From NCBI GenBank assembly GCA_015063895.1, contig SVTG01000014.1, positions 1 through 42,289 of the forward strand: a stretch of DNA of 42,289 nt, in the 5' to 3' direction. This document shows positions 30,429 to 39,173 of this stretch, in pieces. A model generated the notes under the pieces. The model saw only the letters and a program-made list of their open reading frames with translations, did no database searches and was not told the origin of the DNA. The position numbers and the translations under genes are program-made. The stretch comes from Oscillospiraceae bacterium (GTDB lineage: Bacteria > Bacillota > Clostridia > Oscillospirales > CAG-272). Every line of letters begins with the position of its first letter. Positions within the stretch are counted from its first letter, which is position 1.

Positions 30429-31162
30429 TGATCAAGCAAAAAAGAATTTTTCTTCTGATCGCCCTTGGCGCTTTTTTGGCAATACAAGCACTGCTCGGTC
30501 TGCTTTTGCAAACAGCAGGCGGCCGTGCAACGGCAATTTTCTCTTACACGGCAATCGTGCTGTCTTGCCTGTTTTGCGGCGTATCAGCCGTGCGTAGCAA
30601 AGTCTATCTTTTCACCCAGCTGGGTCTGCTGTTTACGGTAGGGGCCGACTATTTTCTCGTCTATTCACCCGACCAACGGCAGCTGCTCGCCATGATCTTG
30701 TTTTCGCTCACACAGCTTTGTTATTTTTTGCGTTTGTGGCACGATGAACAAAATAAAGCACGCCGCCCCTACCACGCCGCACTTCGTATCGCTCTTACCT
30801 GCCTTGCACTACTCACCACGGTCATTGTGCTACGCGAAAAGACCGATGCGTTGGCACTGGTTTCTATCTTTTATTACAGCAATCTTGCTCTGAATACCGT
30901 ATTTGCCTTTACGGTCGGAGAAAGACCACCCCTGTTTGCCATAGCCCTCGTGCTCTTTATGTGCTGCGACACCGTTATTGGTCTGTCCCTGCTTGACACC
31001 TATTTTACCATTGACGAGAGCGCTCTGCTCTACCGTATCCTTCACCCCGACTTCAACCTCGCATGGGTCTTTTATCTGCCCTCGCAGGCCCTCATTGCCA
31101 TCAGCCTTTTACCCACAAAGCTAAACCCATGCAACAATACAAAAAACAGGAGCGACGTATGA
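30425..31162 (+). CDS. Multi-pass membrane protein, possibly YhhN/TMEM86-like
   Basis: A 245-residue protein with seven to eight hydrophobic segments. GLLFTVGADYFLV near residue 70 and CCDTVIGLSLL near 180 recall the paired acidic positions of YhhN/TMEM86 lysoplasmalogenases, and FYLPSQALIAISLL near the C terminus also fits, but similarity is weak. The start ATGATG overlaps the stop of the previous gene by four bases, so translation is coupled. Its stop likewise overlaps the start of the LRR gene. A lipid-related role is a guess. Confidence 0.5.
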   Translation: MMIKQKRIFLLIALGAFLAIQALLGLLLQTAGGRATAIFSYTAIVLSCLFCGVSAVRSKVYLFTQLGLLFTVGADYFLVYSPDQRQLLAMILFSLTQLCYFLRLWHDEQNKARRPYHAALRIALTCLALLTTVIVLREKTDALALVSIFYYSNLALNTVFAFTVGERPPLFAIALVLFMCCDTVIGLSLLDTYFTIDESALLYRILHPDFNLAWVFYLPSQALIAISLLPTKLNPCNNTKNRSDV

Positions 31163-32565
31163 ACGATTTCCAAATAAAAGACGGCACACTGCTTGATTAT
31201 ACCGGTAAAAGCAGCACCGTTATCGTGCCACACGGGGTAAAAAAGATCTCCGCATGCACCTTTTCCGGCAACGATCTCATAAAAGAAGTTGTACTACCTG
31301 AGGGCTTGATAGAAATCGGCATATCGGCATTTGAGGATTGCACCGCACTCACACACATCACACTACCGCAAAGCCTTTCAAAAATCGAATGGGACGCCTT
31401 TTTGCGCTGTGACAAGCTCGCTTCAATAGAACTGCCCGAGGGGCTTTCCTACATTGGCGAAAACGCTTTTGCAGCATGTGACAGTCTCCCTCTTACCCGA
31501 TTTGGCGATTGCCTGTATCTCGGCAATACAAAAAACCCGTATTTGGCGCTTGTTCGCGCTGCAAAAACCGATATTACAACACTAACGGTGCACGAAAACA
31601 CCAAATTTATACTGGATCATGCACTCGCCGAGCAAGCACAGCTAAAAACACTTTCTTTACCTTACGGACTCACGGATATCGGCAACGGCGCCTTTGAATC
31701 CTGCGCAGCACTGACAGAGGTCATCATTCCCGGCACCGTGCAAAGAATCGGGCGCAATGCCTTTGAATGGTGTGAGAATGTCACCGAGATCAGCTTGCCC
31801 GAGGGTATTTTACACGTAGAGGAATCGGCATTCAGCCTCTCTTCCCTCCGCCGTATCACCTTACCCGACAGCTTACAGACAGTGGGCTGGAGCGCCTTTC
31901 CGCGAAGCGATCGCGTGGCCTATCACGCCTACGGTGGCGGTCTTTATTTCGGCAATCCTCAAAACCCTTATGCCGTTCTTGCCTTCACCGAGAGCAAGGA
32001 ACTGAGCGAGCTGCACCTGCACCCCGACACTAAAATCATATTAGATACGGCCGCGAGAGACCTGAAGCATCTAAAAACACTCGCGATTCCTTGCGGCGTG
32101 CGCTATATCGGGCAGGACGCCTTCAGGCAATGCACGGCACTCACCGAAGTAACGATCCCCGAAAGTGTACACACGGTGGCCGACGGTGCCTTTTGCTCCT
32201 GTAAGAGCCTGCGCCACCTCTCACTCCCCACAGGACAGCTTTGTATCGGTGAGCAAGCCTTTGGTGACTGTACTTCCCTGACCGAGATCACCCTACCCTC
32301 CTGCACCGTTGACGACTACGCCTTCAGCGCATGCACAGCACTGGAAGCAGTACACTTCCAAGGCGATCTTGACCGCCTTGGCGACTACGCCTTCTCGGAT
32401 TGCACCGCGCTCAGCGCCATTGCTTTACCAACAGGTCTTGCCTATATTGGCGAGGCAGCATTTTCGGGATGCGAGAGCCTTGAAAAGGTCACGCTCTCCC
32501 GTCACACACGCTGTGACGAGGCCTTTGACGACCCCGACGGGATCACATTTTACTACGTAGATTAA
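31159..32565 (+). CDS. BspA-type leucine-rich-repeat protein without signal peptide
   Basis: A 468-residue protein built almost wholly of about 23-residue LRR_5 repeats, e.g. LTHITLPQSLSKIEWDAFLRCDKL and LTEVIIPGTVQRIGRNAFEWCENV, running from about residue 20 to 460. Two breaks carry related sequence (GDCLYLGNTKNPYLAL near 120 and GGGLYFGNPQNPYAVL near 260), so the protein has two similar halves and a third block of repeats. There is no export signal, unlike most surface BspA proteins. AGGAG lies seven bases before the start, which overlaps the stop of the previous gene by four bases. Protein-binding role likely; partner unknown. Confidence 0.85.
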   Translation: MNDFQIKDGTLLDYTGKSSTVIVPHGVKKISACTFSGNDLIKEVVLPEGLIEIGISAFEDCTALTHITLPQSLSKIEWDAFLRCDKLASIELPEGLSYIGENAFAACDSLPLTRFGDCLYLGNTKNPYLALVRAAKTDITTLTVHENTKFILDHALAEQAQLKTLSLPYGLTDIGNGAFESCAALTEVIIPGTVQRIGRNAFEWCENVTEISLPEGILHVEESAFSLSSLRRITLPDSLQTVGWSAFPRSDRVAYHAYGGGLYFGNPQNPYAVLAFTESKELSELHLHPDTKIILDTAARDLKHLKTLAIPCGVRYIGQDAFRQCTALTEVTIPESVHTVADGAFCSCKSLRHLSLPTGQLCIGEQAFGDCTSLTEITLPSCTVDDYAFSACTALEAVHFQGDLDRLGDYAFSDCTALSAIALPTGLAYIGEAAFSGCESLEKVTLSRHTRCDEAFDDPDGITFYYVD

Positions 32566-32575
32566 CAAAACAAAC

Positions 32576-32606
32576 AAAAAAGGCCACCGCCGACGGTGGC
32601 CTTTTT
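32576..32606. terminator. Bidirectional terminator
   Basis: AGGCCACCG (32581-32589), loop CCGA, CGGTGGCCT (32594-32602) between A-rich and T5 ends. It serves the LRR gene and, on the minus strand, the lipoate ligase gene whose stop codon it touches. Confidence 0.85.
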
Positions 32607-33570
32607 ATTTGTCAAAGATCTGCGCCAGCAGTTCTTGGGCATTCATGCCCAAGATATACGATTCAAGACAAACGGAACCAAGGCGAACCCTTGCCGCGCC
32701 GCGGTCTGTGTGGCGAAGAAGCGCTTCTAATTCCGCAATGGGAGCAGTACCAAAAAAATCGCCGCCGATGTGAAGATCCCGTACCGTTTCGCCCTGCATA
32801 TCAAGAGAGATTTCCACGGTACCGAAGGGATAGCGCTTTTTCCGCACGAGCGCATAGCGAGAAAGTAATGCCCGCTCGGGGAAAAGCCATTCCTGCGATG
32901 CATTTCGCGCCGCCAAGGCATCAATCTCGGGGTTGTCCGGCAACGGCAGCCATTCACCACCCACTGCAGAAAACAATGCCTCCATCAAATCCTCGGTATC
33001 AGCGACCGTCGGCAAATAGGGACGCAAATTTGTCACGCGTGAGGAAACCGAGCGCACCGCCTTAGCACGCAGCTTTTCCTCGTCGGGGCGAAGCGCACGG
33101 GAAAGCACAGTCAGATCGCTGTCAAAGAGTAGCGTGCCGTGATGAAGCACACGTCCCCCGCAGGCGTGCTGCGCATTACCCGAGATTTTTTTGCCATCAA
33201 GCAACAGGTCGTTACGACCCGAAAGTGATACTGCGGCGCCAAGCGTTTTCAAGGCCTTCACCATAGGGGCGCAGTACGTGGCAAAATCGATCTCACCGGT
33301 TTTGGCCGCGGGTGAAATAAAGGTGAAATTCACGTTACCCATATCGTGATAAACAGCGCCGCCGCCCGTGATACGTCGCGCCACGCGAATATCGGCACTC
33401 CGTATAAAATCAAGATCCAGCTCCACGTACGGGTTCTGATTTTTTCCGATCACCACAGTGCGGTCATTCTGCCACAGCAAGAACGTATCTTCAGTTGCAT
33501 GCTCAAACAAATATTCCTCTATGGCCAGATTTCGATACGGGTCGGTGGTATGTAAGCGTAATAATTTCAT
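32605..33570 (-). CDS. lplA: Lipoate-protein ligase A
   Basis: A 321-residue enzyme that activates free lipoate with ATP and attaches it to a lysine of lipoyl domains. The motif RRITGGGAVYHDMGNVNFTFI near residues 65-85 and GKKISGNAQ with the catalytic Lys near 130 are diagnostic. A C-terminal accessory domain is present. The start at 33570 has AGGAA seven bases upstream. It is the last gene of the 2-oxoacid dehydrogenase operon, 55 bases after the E1 gene, so it very likely loads the E2 lipoyl domain encoded in the same operon. Confidence 0.93.
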   Translation of the reverse strand: MKLLRLHTTDPYRNLAIEEYLFEHATEDTFLLWQNDRTVVIGKNQNPYVELDLDFIRSADIRVARRITGGGAVYHDMGNVNFTFISPAAKTGEIDFATYCAPMVKALKTLGAAVSLSGRNDLLLDGKKISGNAQHACGGRVLHHGTLLFDSDLTVLSRALRPDEEKLRAKAVRSVSSRVTNLRPYLPTVADTEDLMEALFSAVGGEWLPLPDNPEIDALAARNASQEWLFPERALLSRYALVRKKRYPFGTVEISLDMQGETVRDLHIGGDFFGTAPIAELEALLRHTDRGAARVRLGSVCLESYILGMNAQELLAQIFDK

Positions 33571-33625
33571 ATGTTTCCTAAAAGCAATACATCGGGCAAG
33601 GTGCCCGATGTATTGCAAAATTTAA

Positions 33626-36109
33626 TTACAGACCCTTCTTAGCTCTCTCAACCTTTTCAATGTCGGTAAAGTTGTTGGAGGGTACGTGTCCGGGCAGGGG
33701 CATGATCTTCTCATGCAGCGCATCGATGATCCAGCTTGCCTGCGGGAAGAAGTGTGCCTCAAGCTCAAAGGCGGGCGTGATCCAGTTACGGGAACCAACG
33801 ACCACGGCAGGACCGTCGAGGTAATCGAAGCACATTTCGGTAATATTGGAGGCCATATCTCTCATCACGGAGTTGCGCTCGCAAGCGTCACCCACGAGAA
33901 GGATCTTACCGGTCTTCTTAACAGACTCAATAACCTTTTCATAGTTGAAGGGCACGATGGTACGGGCGTCGATGATCTCGGCGGATACACCGTACTTCTC
34001 TTCAAGAATCTTAGCAGCCTCAAGCGCACGGTAAAGCACCGCACCGATGGTAAGAATGGTTACGTCCTTACCCTCGCGCTTGATGTCGGGCTCGCCAAGC
34101 GGTACCTCGTAATGACCTTCGGGAACGCCACCGGGCATAAATTCCTCACCGATACCGTAAATTCTCTGAGACTCAAAGAAGATCACGGGGTCAGTGCCGT
34201 CAAGCGTGGAGGTCATCAGACCCTTTGCATCAGCAGGCGTTGCGGGGAATACGACCTTAAGGCCCGGAATGTGCGCGCAAAGTGCAGTCCAGTCCTGAGA
34301 GTGCTGAGCACCGTACTTGGAGCCAACAGACACACGAAGCGTGATGGGCATCTTCAGGATACCTGCGGACATTGCCTGCCACTTAGCCATCTGGTTGAAG
34401 ATCTCGTCGCCGGCACAGCCGATGAAGTCGGCATACATCAGCTCAACGATCGCACGGCCGCCACACATAGCATAGCCCACAGCAGAGCCAACGATAGCAG
34501 ACTCGGAAATGGGGGAGTTGAAGAAGCGATGGTAAGGCACAGCCTCGGTCATCTTCTTGTATACGCCGAATGCACCGCCCCAGTCACGGTTATCCTCGCC
34601 ATAGGCAATGAGGGTGGGGTCGTCGTAGAACTTGTCAATGATCGGCTCAAACAGACCGTCGCAGATGTTATACATCTTCATCTTGGATACAGGCTTGCCG
34701 CTTGCATCCTTGGCGGTACGGGTCTTGCCCTTGATCTCCTTAACGCGGGGGCACTCCTCCTTGGGCATAAGCATTTCTGCCTCGCGGGAGGGATCCATGC
34801 TGACAACCTTCTGGTTGGAGAACATGATGGAGGAGATAGCGTCGGGATCCTTGTAAAGATCCATGCGGGGAGAGATCTCGTCGTTGATGGCGAGCTTCAT
34901 GATCTCGGTCATACGAGCGGTGATCTGCTCGTGCATAACGGCAAACTCTTCCTCGGTTGCGATCTTGCCCTTTACGAGCTTTTTGCGGAAGGCAACGATC
35001 GGATCGGCATTCTTCCAAGCGTCGATCTCTTCCTGCGTACGGTAAGTAGAGGAGTCGGAAGGAGAGTGACCGGATACACGGTAAGTAACCACGTCGAGCA
35101 GTGCAGGACCCTTGCCCTCAAGCAGCAGCGCCTTCTTGCGGGTAACAGCATCGATCACGGCAAGCGGATCGTAGCCGTTCACGCGCTCTGCGTGCATCTG
35201 GCTGGGGTTGAAGCCTGCGCCAAGACGTGCGGCCATATCAAAGCCCATGGTCTCGCCGCGCGTCTGACCGCCCATACCGTAGTGGTTGTTGAATACGTTA
35301 AACAGGATCGGCATACCGCCGTCGCTGAACTTGCCGTCCATACCCCAAAGCTTGGTGATCTGGTCCATGGAAGCGAAGTTGAGGGCCTCAAGCACAGGAC
35401 CGCGGCCGGTAGCACCGTCACCGCAGTTGGAAATAACGATACCGGGCTTGTGGTTGGATCTCTTGTAAAGGGCGGCACCCAGAGCGATCGGAGCGGAAGC
35501 GCCTACGATAGCGTTGTTGGGCATCAGACCGAAGGGAATGAAGAATGCGTGCATCGAGCCGCCAAGACCGCGGTTAAAGCCGGTCTGACGTGCAAAGATC
35601 TCGGCAAGTGCACCGTAAAGCAGGAAGTTGATGGCAAGGTCCTTGATGTTCTCGGACTTCATCTGCTTCTCAACAACGGCAAGAACGGCACCGCCAAGAA
35701 ACTCCTTCATAATGTCGTAGACCTCTTCGTCGGTCAACTTGTAAATGGAGGAAAGACCCTTAGCCAGAATCTCGCCGTGAGAGCGGTGAGAGCCGAAGGA
35801 AAAGTCATTGATATCAAGGCAGTAAGCCTCACCGACGGCAGATGCCTCCTGACCGATAGACAGGTGAGCGGGGCCGGGGTTATTGTACTTCACACCGTTG
35901 TACTCGCTCTTGACCTTAACCTCGTTGAGCATCGTCTCAAACTCGCGAATGATCGCCATATCGCGGTAGATGCGCATGAAATCGTCCTTGGTATAGATCT
36001 TCTTTTCCTCAGCGAGGGTCTTGTTGTACTGACATACGGGAATGTCTTCAAAATGGATATAGCCGGCCTCAAAGGCTTTGCCGGGATCTACGTATTGACA
36101 CTTAGGCAT
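33626..36109 (-). CDS. 2-oxoacid dehydrogenase E1, fused alpha and beta chains
   Basis: An 827-residue thiamine-diphosphate enzyme joining E1 alpha (about 40-430) and E1 beta (about 475-827) in one chain. In alpha, FGSHRSHGEILA has His108 and His111, and the cofactor motif runs from GDG (230-232) to NN (274-275). In beta, SPISES carries the expected Glu536 and GAQHSQDW has His603. Compared with ordinary E1 alpha there are two inserts, about 40 residues after HGEILAKGL and about 11 between GDG and NN. It decarboxylates pyruvate or a related 2-oxoacid and passes the acyl group to E2. Substrate class is not certain. Start at 36109 follows AAAAGGAG. Confidence 0.92.
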   Translation of the reverse strand: MPKCQYVDPGKAFEAGYIHFEDIPVCQYNKTLAEEKKIYTKDDFMRIYRDMAIIREFETMLNEVKVKSEYNGVKYNNPGPAHLSIGQEASAVGEAYCLDINDFSFGSHRSHGEILAKGLSSIYKLTDEEVYDIMKEFLGGAVLAVVEKQMKSENIKDLAINFLLYGALAEIFARQTGFNRGLGGSMHAFFIPFGLMPNNAIVGASAPIALGAALYKRSNHKPGIVISNCGDGATGRGPVLEALNFASMDQITKLWGMDGKFSDGGMPILFNVFNNHYGMGGQTRGETMGFDMAARLGAGFNPSQMHAERVNGYDPLAVIDAVTRKKALLLEGKGPALLDVVTYRVSGHSPSDSSTYRTQEEIDAWKNADPIVAFRKKLVKGKIATEEEFAVMHEQITARMTEIMKLAINDEISPRMDLYKDPDAISSIMFSNQKVVSMDPSREAEMLMPKEECPRVKEIKGKTRTAKDASGKPVSKMKMYNICDGLFEPIIDKFYDDPTLIAYGEDNRDWGGAFGVYKKMTEAVPYHRFFNSPISESAIVGSAVGYAMCGGRAIVELMYADFIGCAGDEIFNQMAKWQAMSAGILKMPITLRVSVGSKYGAQHSQDWTALCAHIPGLKVVFPATPADAKGLMTSTLDGTDPVIFFESQRIYGIGEEFMPGGVPEGHYEVPLGEPDIKREGKDVTILTIGAVLYRALEAAKILEEKYGVSAEIIDARTIVPFNYEKVIESVKKTGKILLVGDACERNSVMRDMASNITEMCFDYLDGPAVVVGSRNWITPAFELEAHFFPQASWIIDALHEKIMPLPGHVPSNNFTDIEKVERAKKGL

Positions 36110-36135
36110 TTTATATATTCTCCTTTTCTAAGTTC

Positions 36136-37494
36136 TTACATAAACATGGCTTCGCGAACGACCTCACATACCGTGGGGTGCGGGAAGACAAGCTTCTGGA
36201 TATCGGTAACGCGCATTTCAGTCTCCACCATCATAGCGGCGCCGTAAATGATCTCAGAGGCGTAAGAGCCGATCATATGCAGGCCGACAATGTTGCGGTG
36301 CTTCTTGTCAATGAGTACCTTCAGAACGCCGTTGCCGTGCTCATTCTCGGCAATGTAGCGGCCGCTGTACTTCAGCGTTACGGTTTGAATTTCAACGTCA
36401 AGGCCCTTTGCCTTGGCGGTCTCGGTGGTCTCGCCTACCGATGCCACCTCGGGGTTGGTGTAGATGACAGAAGGAATGGCGGCGTAGTTGACGCGGTCCT
36501 TGCCACCCAGAATATTGTTGATGCAGACCTCACCCTCGCGGTATGCGGTGTGCGCCAGCATCGACTTGCCGTTGACGTCACCTGCAGCCCAGACACCGGG
36601 CACATTGGTCTTGCCAAACTCGTTGGTAACGATAGCGCCTCTTTCCAGCTTCAGACCGATGTTCTCACAGCCAAGGCCCTGGGTTCTGGCACGGCGGCCG
36701 ATCGAAACAAGCGCATAGTCCGAAGCGATCGTGCTGAGCTTGCCGTCCTTTTCGTAAGTAACGGCCTTATCCTTAATAGAAACCACCTTAGCACCGAGAA
36801 TAAATTCGATACCGCGTGCGGCATATTCCTTTTGCAGCATCGTGGAGATCTCACCGTCAACGGGGCCTGCGATCTTATTCATCATCTCTACCACGTAGAC
36901 CTTTGCGCCCACGGAGTTAAAGTAGGAGGCCATCTCAAGGCCGATGACACCGCCACCGACGATGACGATCTCCTTGGGCAGCTCCTTCAGATCAAGCACC
37001 TCGCGGTTGGTCAGCGCATAGCCCGACTTCAGGGAGTCGGCAAGGCCGTCGATGGGGGGGATCGCAGCGGAGGAGCCCGTGCAGATCAGCAGCTGCTTAC
37101 CCACGTACTCCTTGTCGCCGGCCACAACAACGAAGCCCTCGGCATTTCTTTCCTTGATGGTGGCAGTCGCTTTGACGACCTCCACACCGCATTTTTTCAT
37201 TTTAGCGCCTACACCCGAAACCAACTGCTTGACTACCTTGTTCTTGCGCTCCACCACGAAGCCGTGGTCAATGGAGGCAGAGCCAAAGGTCACGCCGTAA
37301 TCGGCACTGTGCTTGGCATAGTCGTAGATCTTAGCGGAATACAGCAGCGTCTTGGTGGGAATGCAGCCCTCATTGAGGCACACGCCACCAAGGGCTCTTT
37401 CCTCGATCACTACGGTTTTGAGGCCGGCGTGACCTGCGCGCTCGGCAGCATTGTAGCCGGCAGGGCCACCGCCCAAAATAATCAGATCGTACAT
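36136..37494 (-). CDS. lpdA: Dihydrolipoamide dehydrogenase (E3)
   Basis: A 452-residue FAD disulfide oxidoreductase that reoxidises the E2 lipoyl group with NAD+. The FAD motif ILGGGPAGYNAA (6-17), the redox pair Cys39-Cys44 in GGVCLNEGCIP, the NAD motif VIVGGGVIGLEMA near 175 and the C-terminal His439-Glu444 pair in HPTVCE are all present. It has no fused lipoyl domain. It lies between the E2 and E1 genes, 12 bases after E2 and 26 bases before E1. Confidence 0.96.
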   Translation of the reverse strand: MYDLIILGGGPAGYNAAERAGHAGLKTVVIEERALGGVCLNEGCIPTKTLLYSAKIYDYAKHSADYGVTFGSASIDHGFVVERKNKVVKQLVSGVGAKMKKCGVEVVKATATIKERNAEGFVVVAGDKEYVGKQLLICTGSSAAIPPIDGLADSLKSGYALTNREVLDLKELPKEIVIVGGGVIGLEMASYFNSVGAKVYVVEMMNKIAGPVDGEISTMLQKEYAARGIEFILGAKVVSIKDKAVTYEKDGKLSTIASDYALVSIGRRARTQGLGCENIGLKLERGAIVTNEFGKTNVPGVWAAGDVNGKSMLAHTAYREGEVCINNILGGKDRVNYAAIPSVIYTNPEVASVGETTETAKAKGLDVEIQTVTLKYSGRYIAENEHGNGVLKVLIDKKHRNIVGLHMIGSYASEIIYGAAMMVETEMRVTDIQKLVFPHPTVCEVVREAMFM

Positions 37495-37506
37495 ATCGTT
37501 ATCTCC

Positions 37507-38838
37507 TTACTTGGTCAGTAGCAGATCAAAGTGCTCGAGGGCAAAGCCAAGCTCCTTGAGGAAGCGTGCACCGTCGGCACCGTCGATCGCTCTGTGATCG
37601 ATCGTCAGGGACAGGCTCATGGCGGAATAGGTCACGTCCTCACCGCCAACCTCCTTGATGCGCTTGGTGATGCCACCAACACCGAGAATAGCGGTCTGGG
37701 GCGGGTTGATGATGGGCGTGAAGGACTCAATGCCCATAGCACCGAGGTTGGAAACGGTGAAGGTTGCACCCTTGAGCAGATCGGGATTGATCTTGCCGCT
37801 TTGTGCGTCACCGATCACAGACTTGGCGCTCTTAGCCAGGTCGTTGAGGGACATCTTCTCTGCACCGAATACGGTGGGAACCATCAAGCCTCTCTCGGTA
37901 TCTACGGCGATGCCAAGATTCACGTTCTTGAAGTAACGCATCGTGTCGTCGTTCAGGTAATGTGCATTGAGAACCTTGTAGTTGGTCACCACACGGGAAA
38001 CGGCGAACAGGATCATATCGTTATAAGTGATATTGGCAAGACCCATCTTCTCGGCACCTGCCTTCAAGGAGCCACGCAATGCAATGATCTTGGAGGCATC
38101 GAAGGAGGTATTCAGCGTCAGCTGTGCCATGGTGGTCAGCGAAGCGCACATCTGCTTTGCGATAATCTTGCGGATATTGGGGATCTTCACGTCCTCGTAA
38201 GCGGCCTCCACAACAGGAGCCTCTGCAGCGGGAGCGGCGGGGGCGGCGGGGGCGTTCAGGTCACCGAGAACCACCTTGCCGTTCATGCCGGTGCCCTCAA
38301 CAGCGGCGGTGTAGCCGGCGCGAGCAGCGGGAGAAACGGTAAGTCCCTGGTCAAGGAGCTTTTGAACGTCACGCTCAATGATGCGGCCGTTGGGGCCGGT
38401 GGGCACAGCCTTCAGCAGGTCGGCGTGCGTTTTCTCAGCCAGAAGACGGGCACGGGGAGAGATCGAGCCAATGCCCTCTGTGGTCGCGGGTGCCTCTGCT
38501 GCTACAGCGGGTGCTTCTGCTGCGGGGGCAGCTTCTGCAGGTGCCTCAGCGGCGGGTGCTGCGGCGTCAGCGGCGGGCTGGAAGGCGGAAATATCCTCGC
38601 CCTCCTGTCCGATCACAAGCACGTTCTCAAGACAAGGTACGTCGTCACCCTCCTCGCGGAAGATCGCTAAAATTTTGCCTGCCTCGGGAGCGGGCTCATC
38701 AAAGGAGGACTTGTCGGTTTCGTAGGAGAACAGCACGTCTCCCTTTTCTACGGTGTCGCCCACCTTTTTGTTGAACGCGGTAATGATACAGCTTTCAACG
38801 CTTTGCCCCTGGCGGGGCATAATGACTACGGTTGCCAT
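37507..38838 (-). CDS. 2-oxoacid dehydrogenase E2 (dihydrolipoamide acyltransferase)
   Basis: A 443-residue core enzyme. The single lipoyl domain (1-80) has Lys43 in YETDKSS as attachment site. An Ala-Pro-Glu linker (about 85-120) follows, then a peripheral-subunit-binding domain (126-162, SPRARLLAEKTHADL). A second, shortened copy of that domain (about 168-195, SPAARAGYTAAVEGTGMNGK) and another Ala-Pro linker precede the catalytic domain (about 215-443), whose DHRAIDG has catalytic His415. It is the first gene of the operon. AAAGGAA lies about nine bases before the start at 38838. Whether it carries acetyl or branched acyl groups cannot be told. Confidence 0.94.
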   Translation of the reverse strand: MATVVIMPRQGQSVESCIITAFNKKVGDTVEKGDVLFSYETDKSSFDEPAPEAGKILAIFREEGDDVPCLENVLVIGQEGEDISAFQPAADAAAPAAEAPAEAAPAAEAPAVAAEAPATTEGIGSISPRARLLAEKTHADLLKAVPTGPNGRIIERDVQKLLDQGLTVSPAARAGYTAAVEGTGMNGKVVLGDLNAPAAPAAPAAEAPVVEAAYEDVKIPNIRKIIAKQMCASLTTMAQLTLNTSFDASKIIALRGSLKAGAEKMGLANITYNDMILFAVSRVVTNYKVLNAHYLNDDTMRYFKNVNLGIAVDTERGLMVPTVFGAEKMSLNDLAKSAKSVIGDAQSGKINPDLLKGATFTVSNLGAMGIESFTPIINPPQTAILGVGGITKRIKEVGGEDVTYSAMSLSLTIDHRAIDGADGARFLKELGFALEHFDLLLTK

Positions 38839-38922
38839 ACGTTTGTTCCTTTCCGTTTATATTCGATAATTTTTGCAAGCACTTCATTGACAAATTGCAT
38901 GGTCGCAGGAATGCGCACTCGT

Positions 38923-38936
38923 GCCATAAGGCACAA
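38923..38936 (-). promoter_or_regulatory. Small hairpin in the leader of the dehydrogenase operon
   Basis: GTGCC, loop of four, GGCAC within the roughly 100-base leader between the promoter and the E2 start. It may only affect RNA stability. Confidence 0.3.
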
Positions 38937-38948
38937 ATTTACATATTG

Positions 38949-38977
38949 ATTATATCACTCAATCCCTTTGGTGTCAA
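38949..38977 (-). promoter_or_regulatory. Consensus promoter of the 2-oxoacid dehydrogenase operon
   Basis: Perfect -35 TTGACA (38977-38972), 17-base spacer, perfect -10 TATAAT (38954-38949) on the minus strand, leaving a leader of about 105 bases. The rest of the 335-base gap to the next gene (38978-39126) holds no gene I can support. Confidence 0.85.
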
Positions 38978-39126
38978 TCGTTTTGCAGACTTTTTCGCCG
39001 CCTTTTTTCATTGTTTTGGCGTTTTTTGTTTTAAACAAACGGATTTTAAGCGTCTTACAAAATGGAACAGCCTTTCTTGCACGCAAGGCGTGGCCTGGGA
39101 TACCCCCCTGTCGGGGCACAAGCGAT

Positions 39127-39163
39127 AAAAAAAGAACACACGCCGAGCGTGTGTTCTTTTTTT
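39127..39163. terminator. Terminator after the PHP-domain gene
   Basis: A 17-base perfect inverted repeat (39127-39143 and 39147-39163) with loop CGA and A7/T7 ends, 10 bases past the PHP gene stop. Confidence 0.9.
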
Positions 39164-39173
39164 ACAAAGCCGA

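Noticed and set aside
33686-36247. 853-codon plus-strand open frame opposite the E1 gene
   Set aside because: Long only because stop codons are avoided by the E1 codon usage; no recognisable domain and it crosses into the E3 gene end.
36178-37521. 447-codon plus-strand open frame opposite lpdA
   Set aside because: Antisense shadow; the minus-strand product matches E3 along its whole length.
37531-38670. 379-codon plus-strand open frame opposite the E2 gene, Gly/Cys-rich
   Set aside because: Its Cys-Gly-rich region is only the reverse complement of the Ala-Pro linker.
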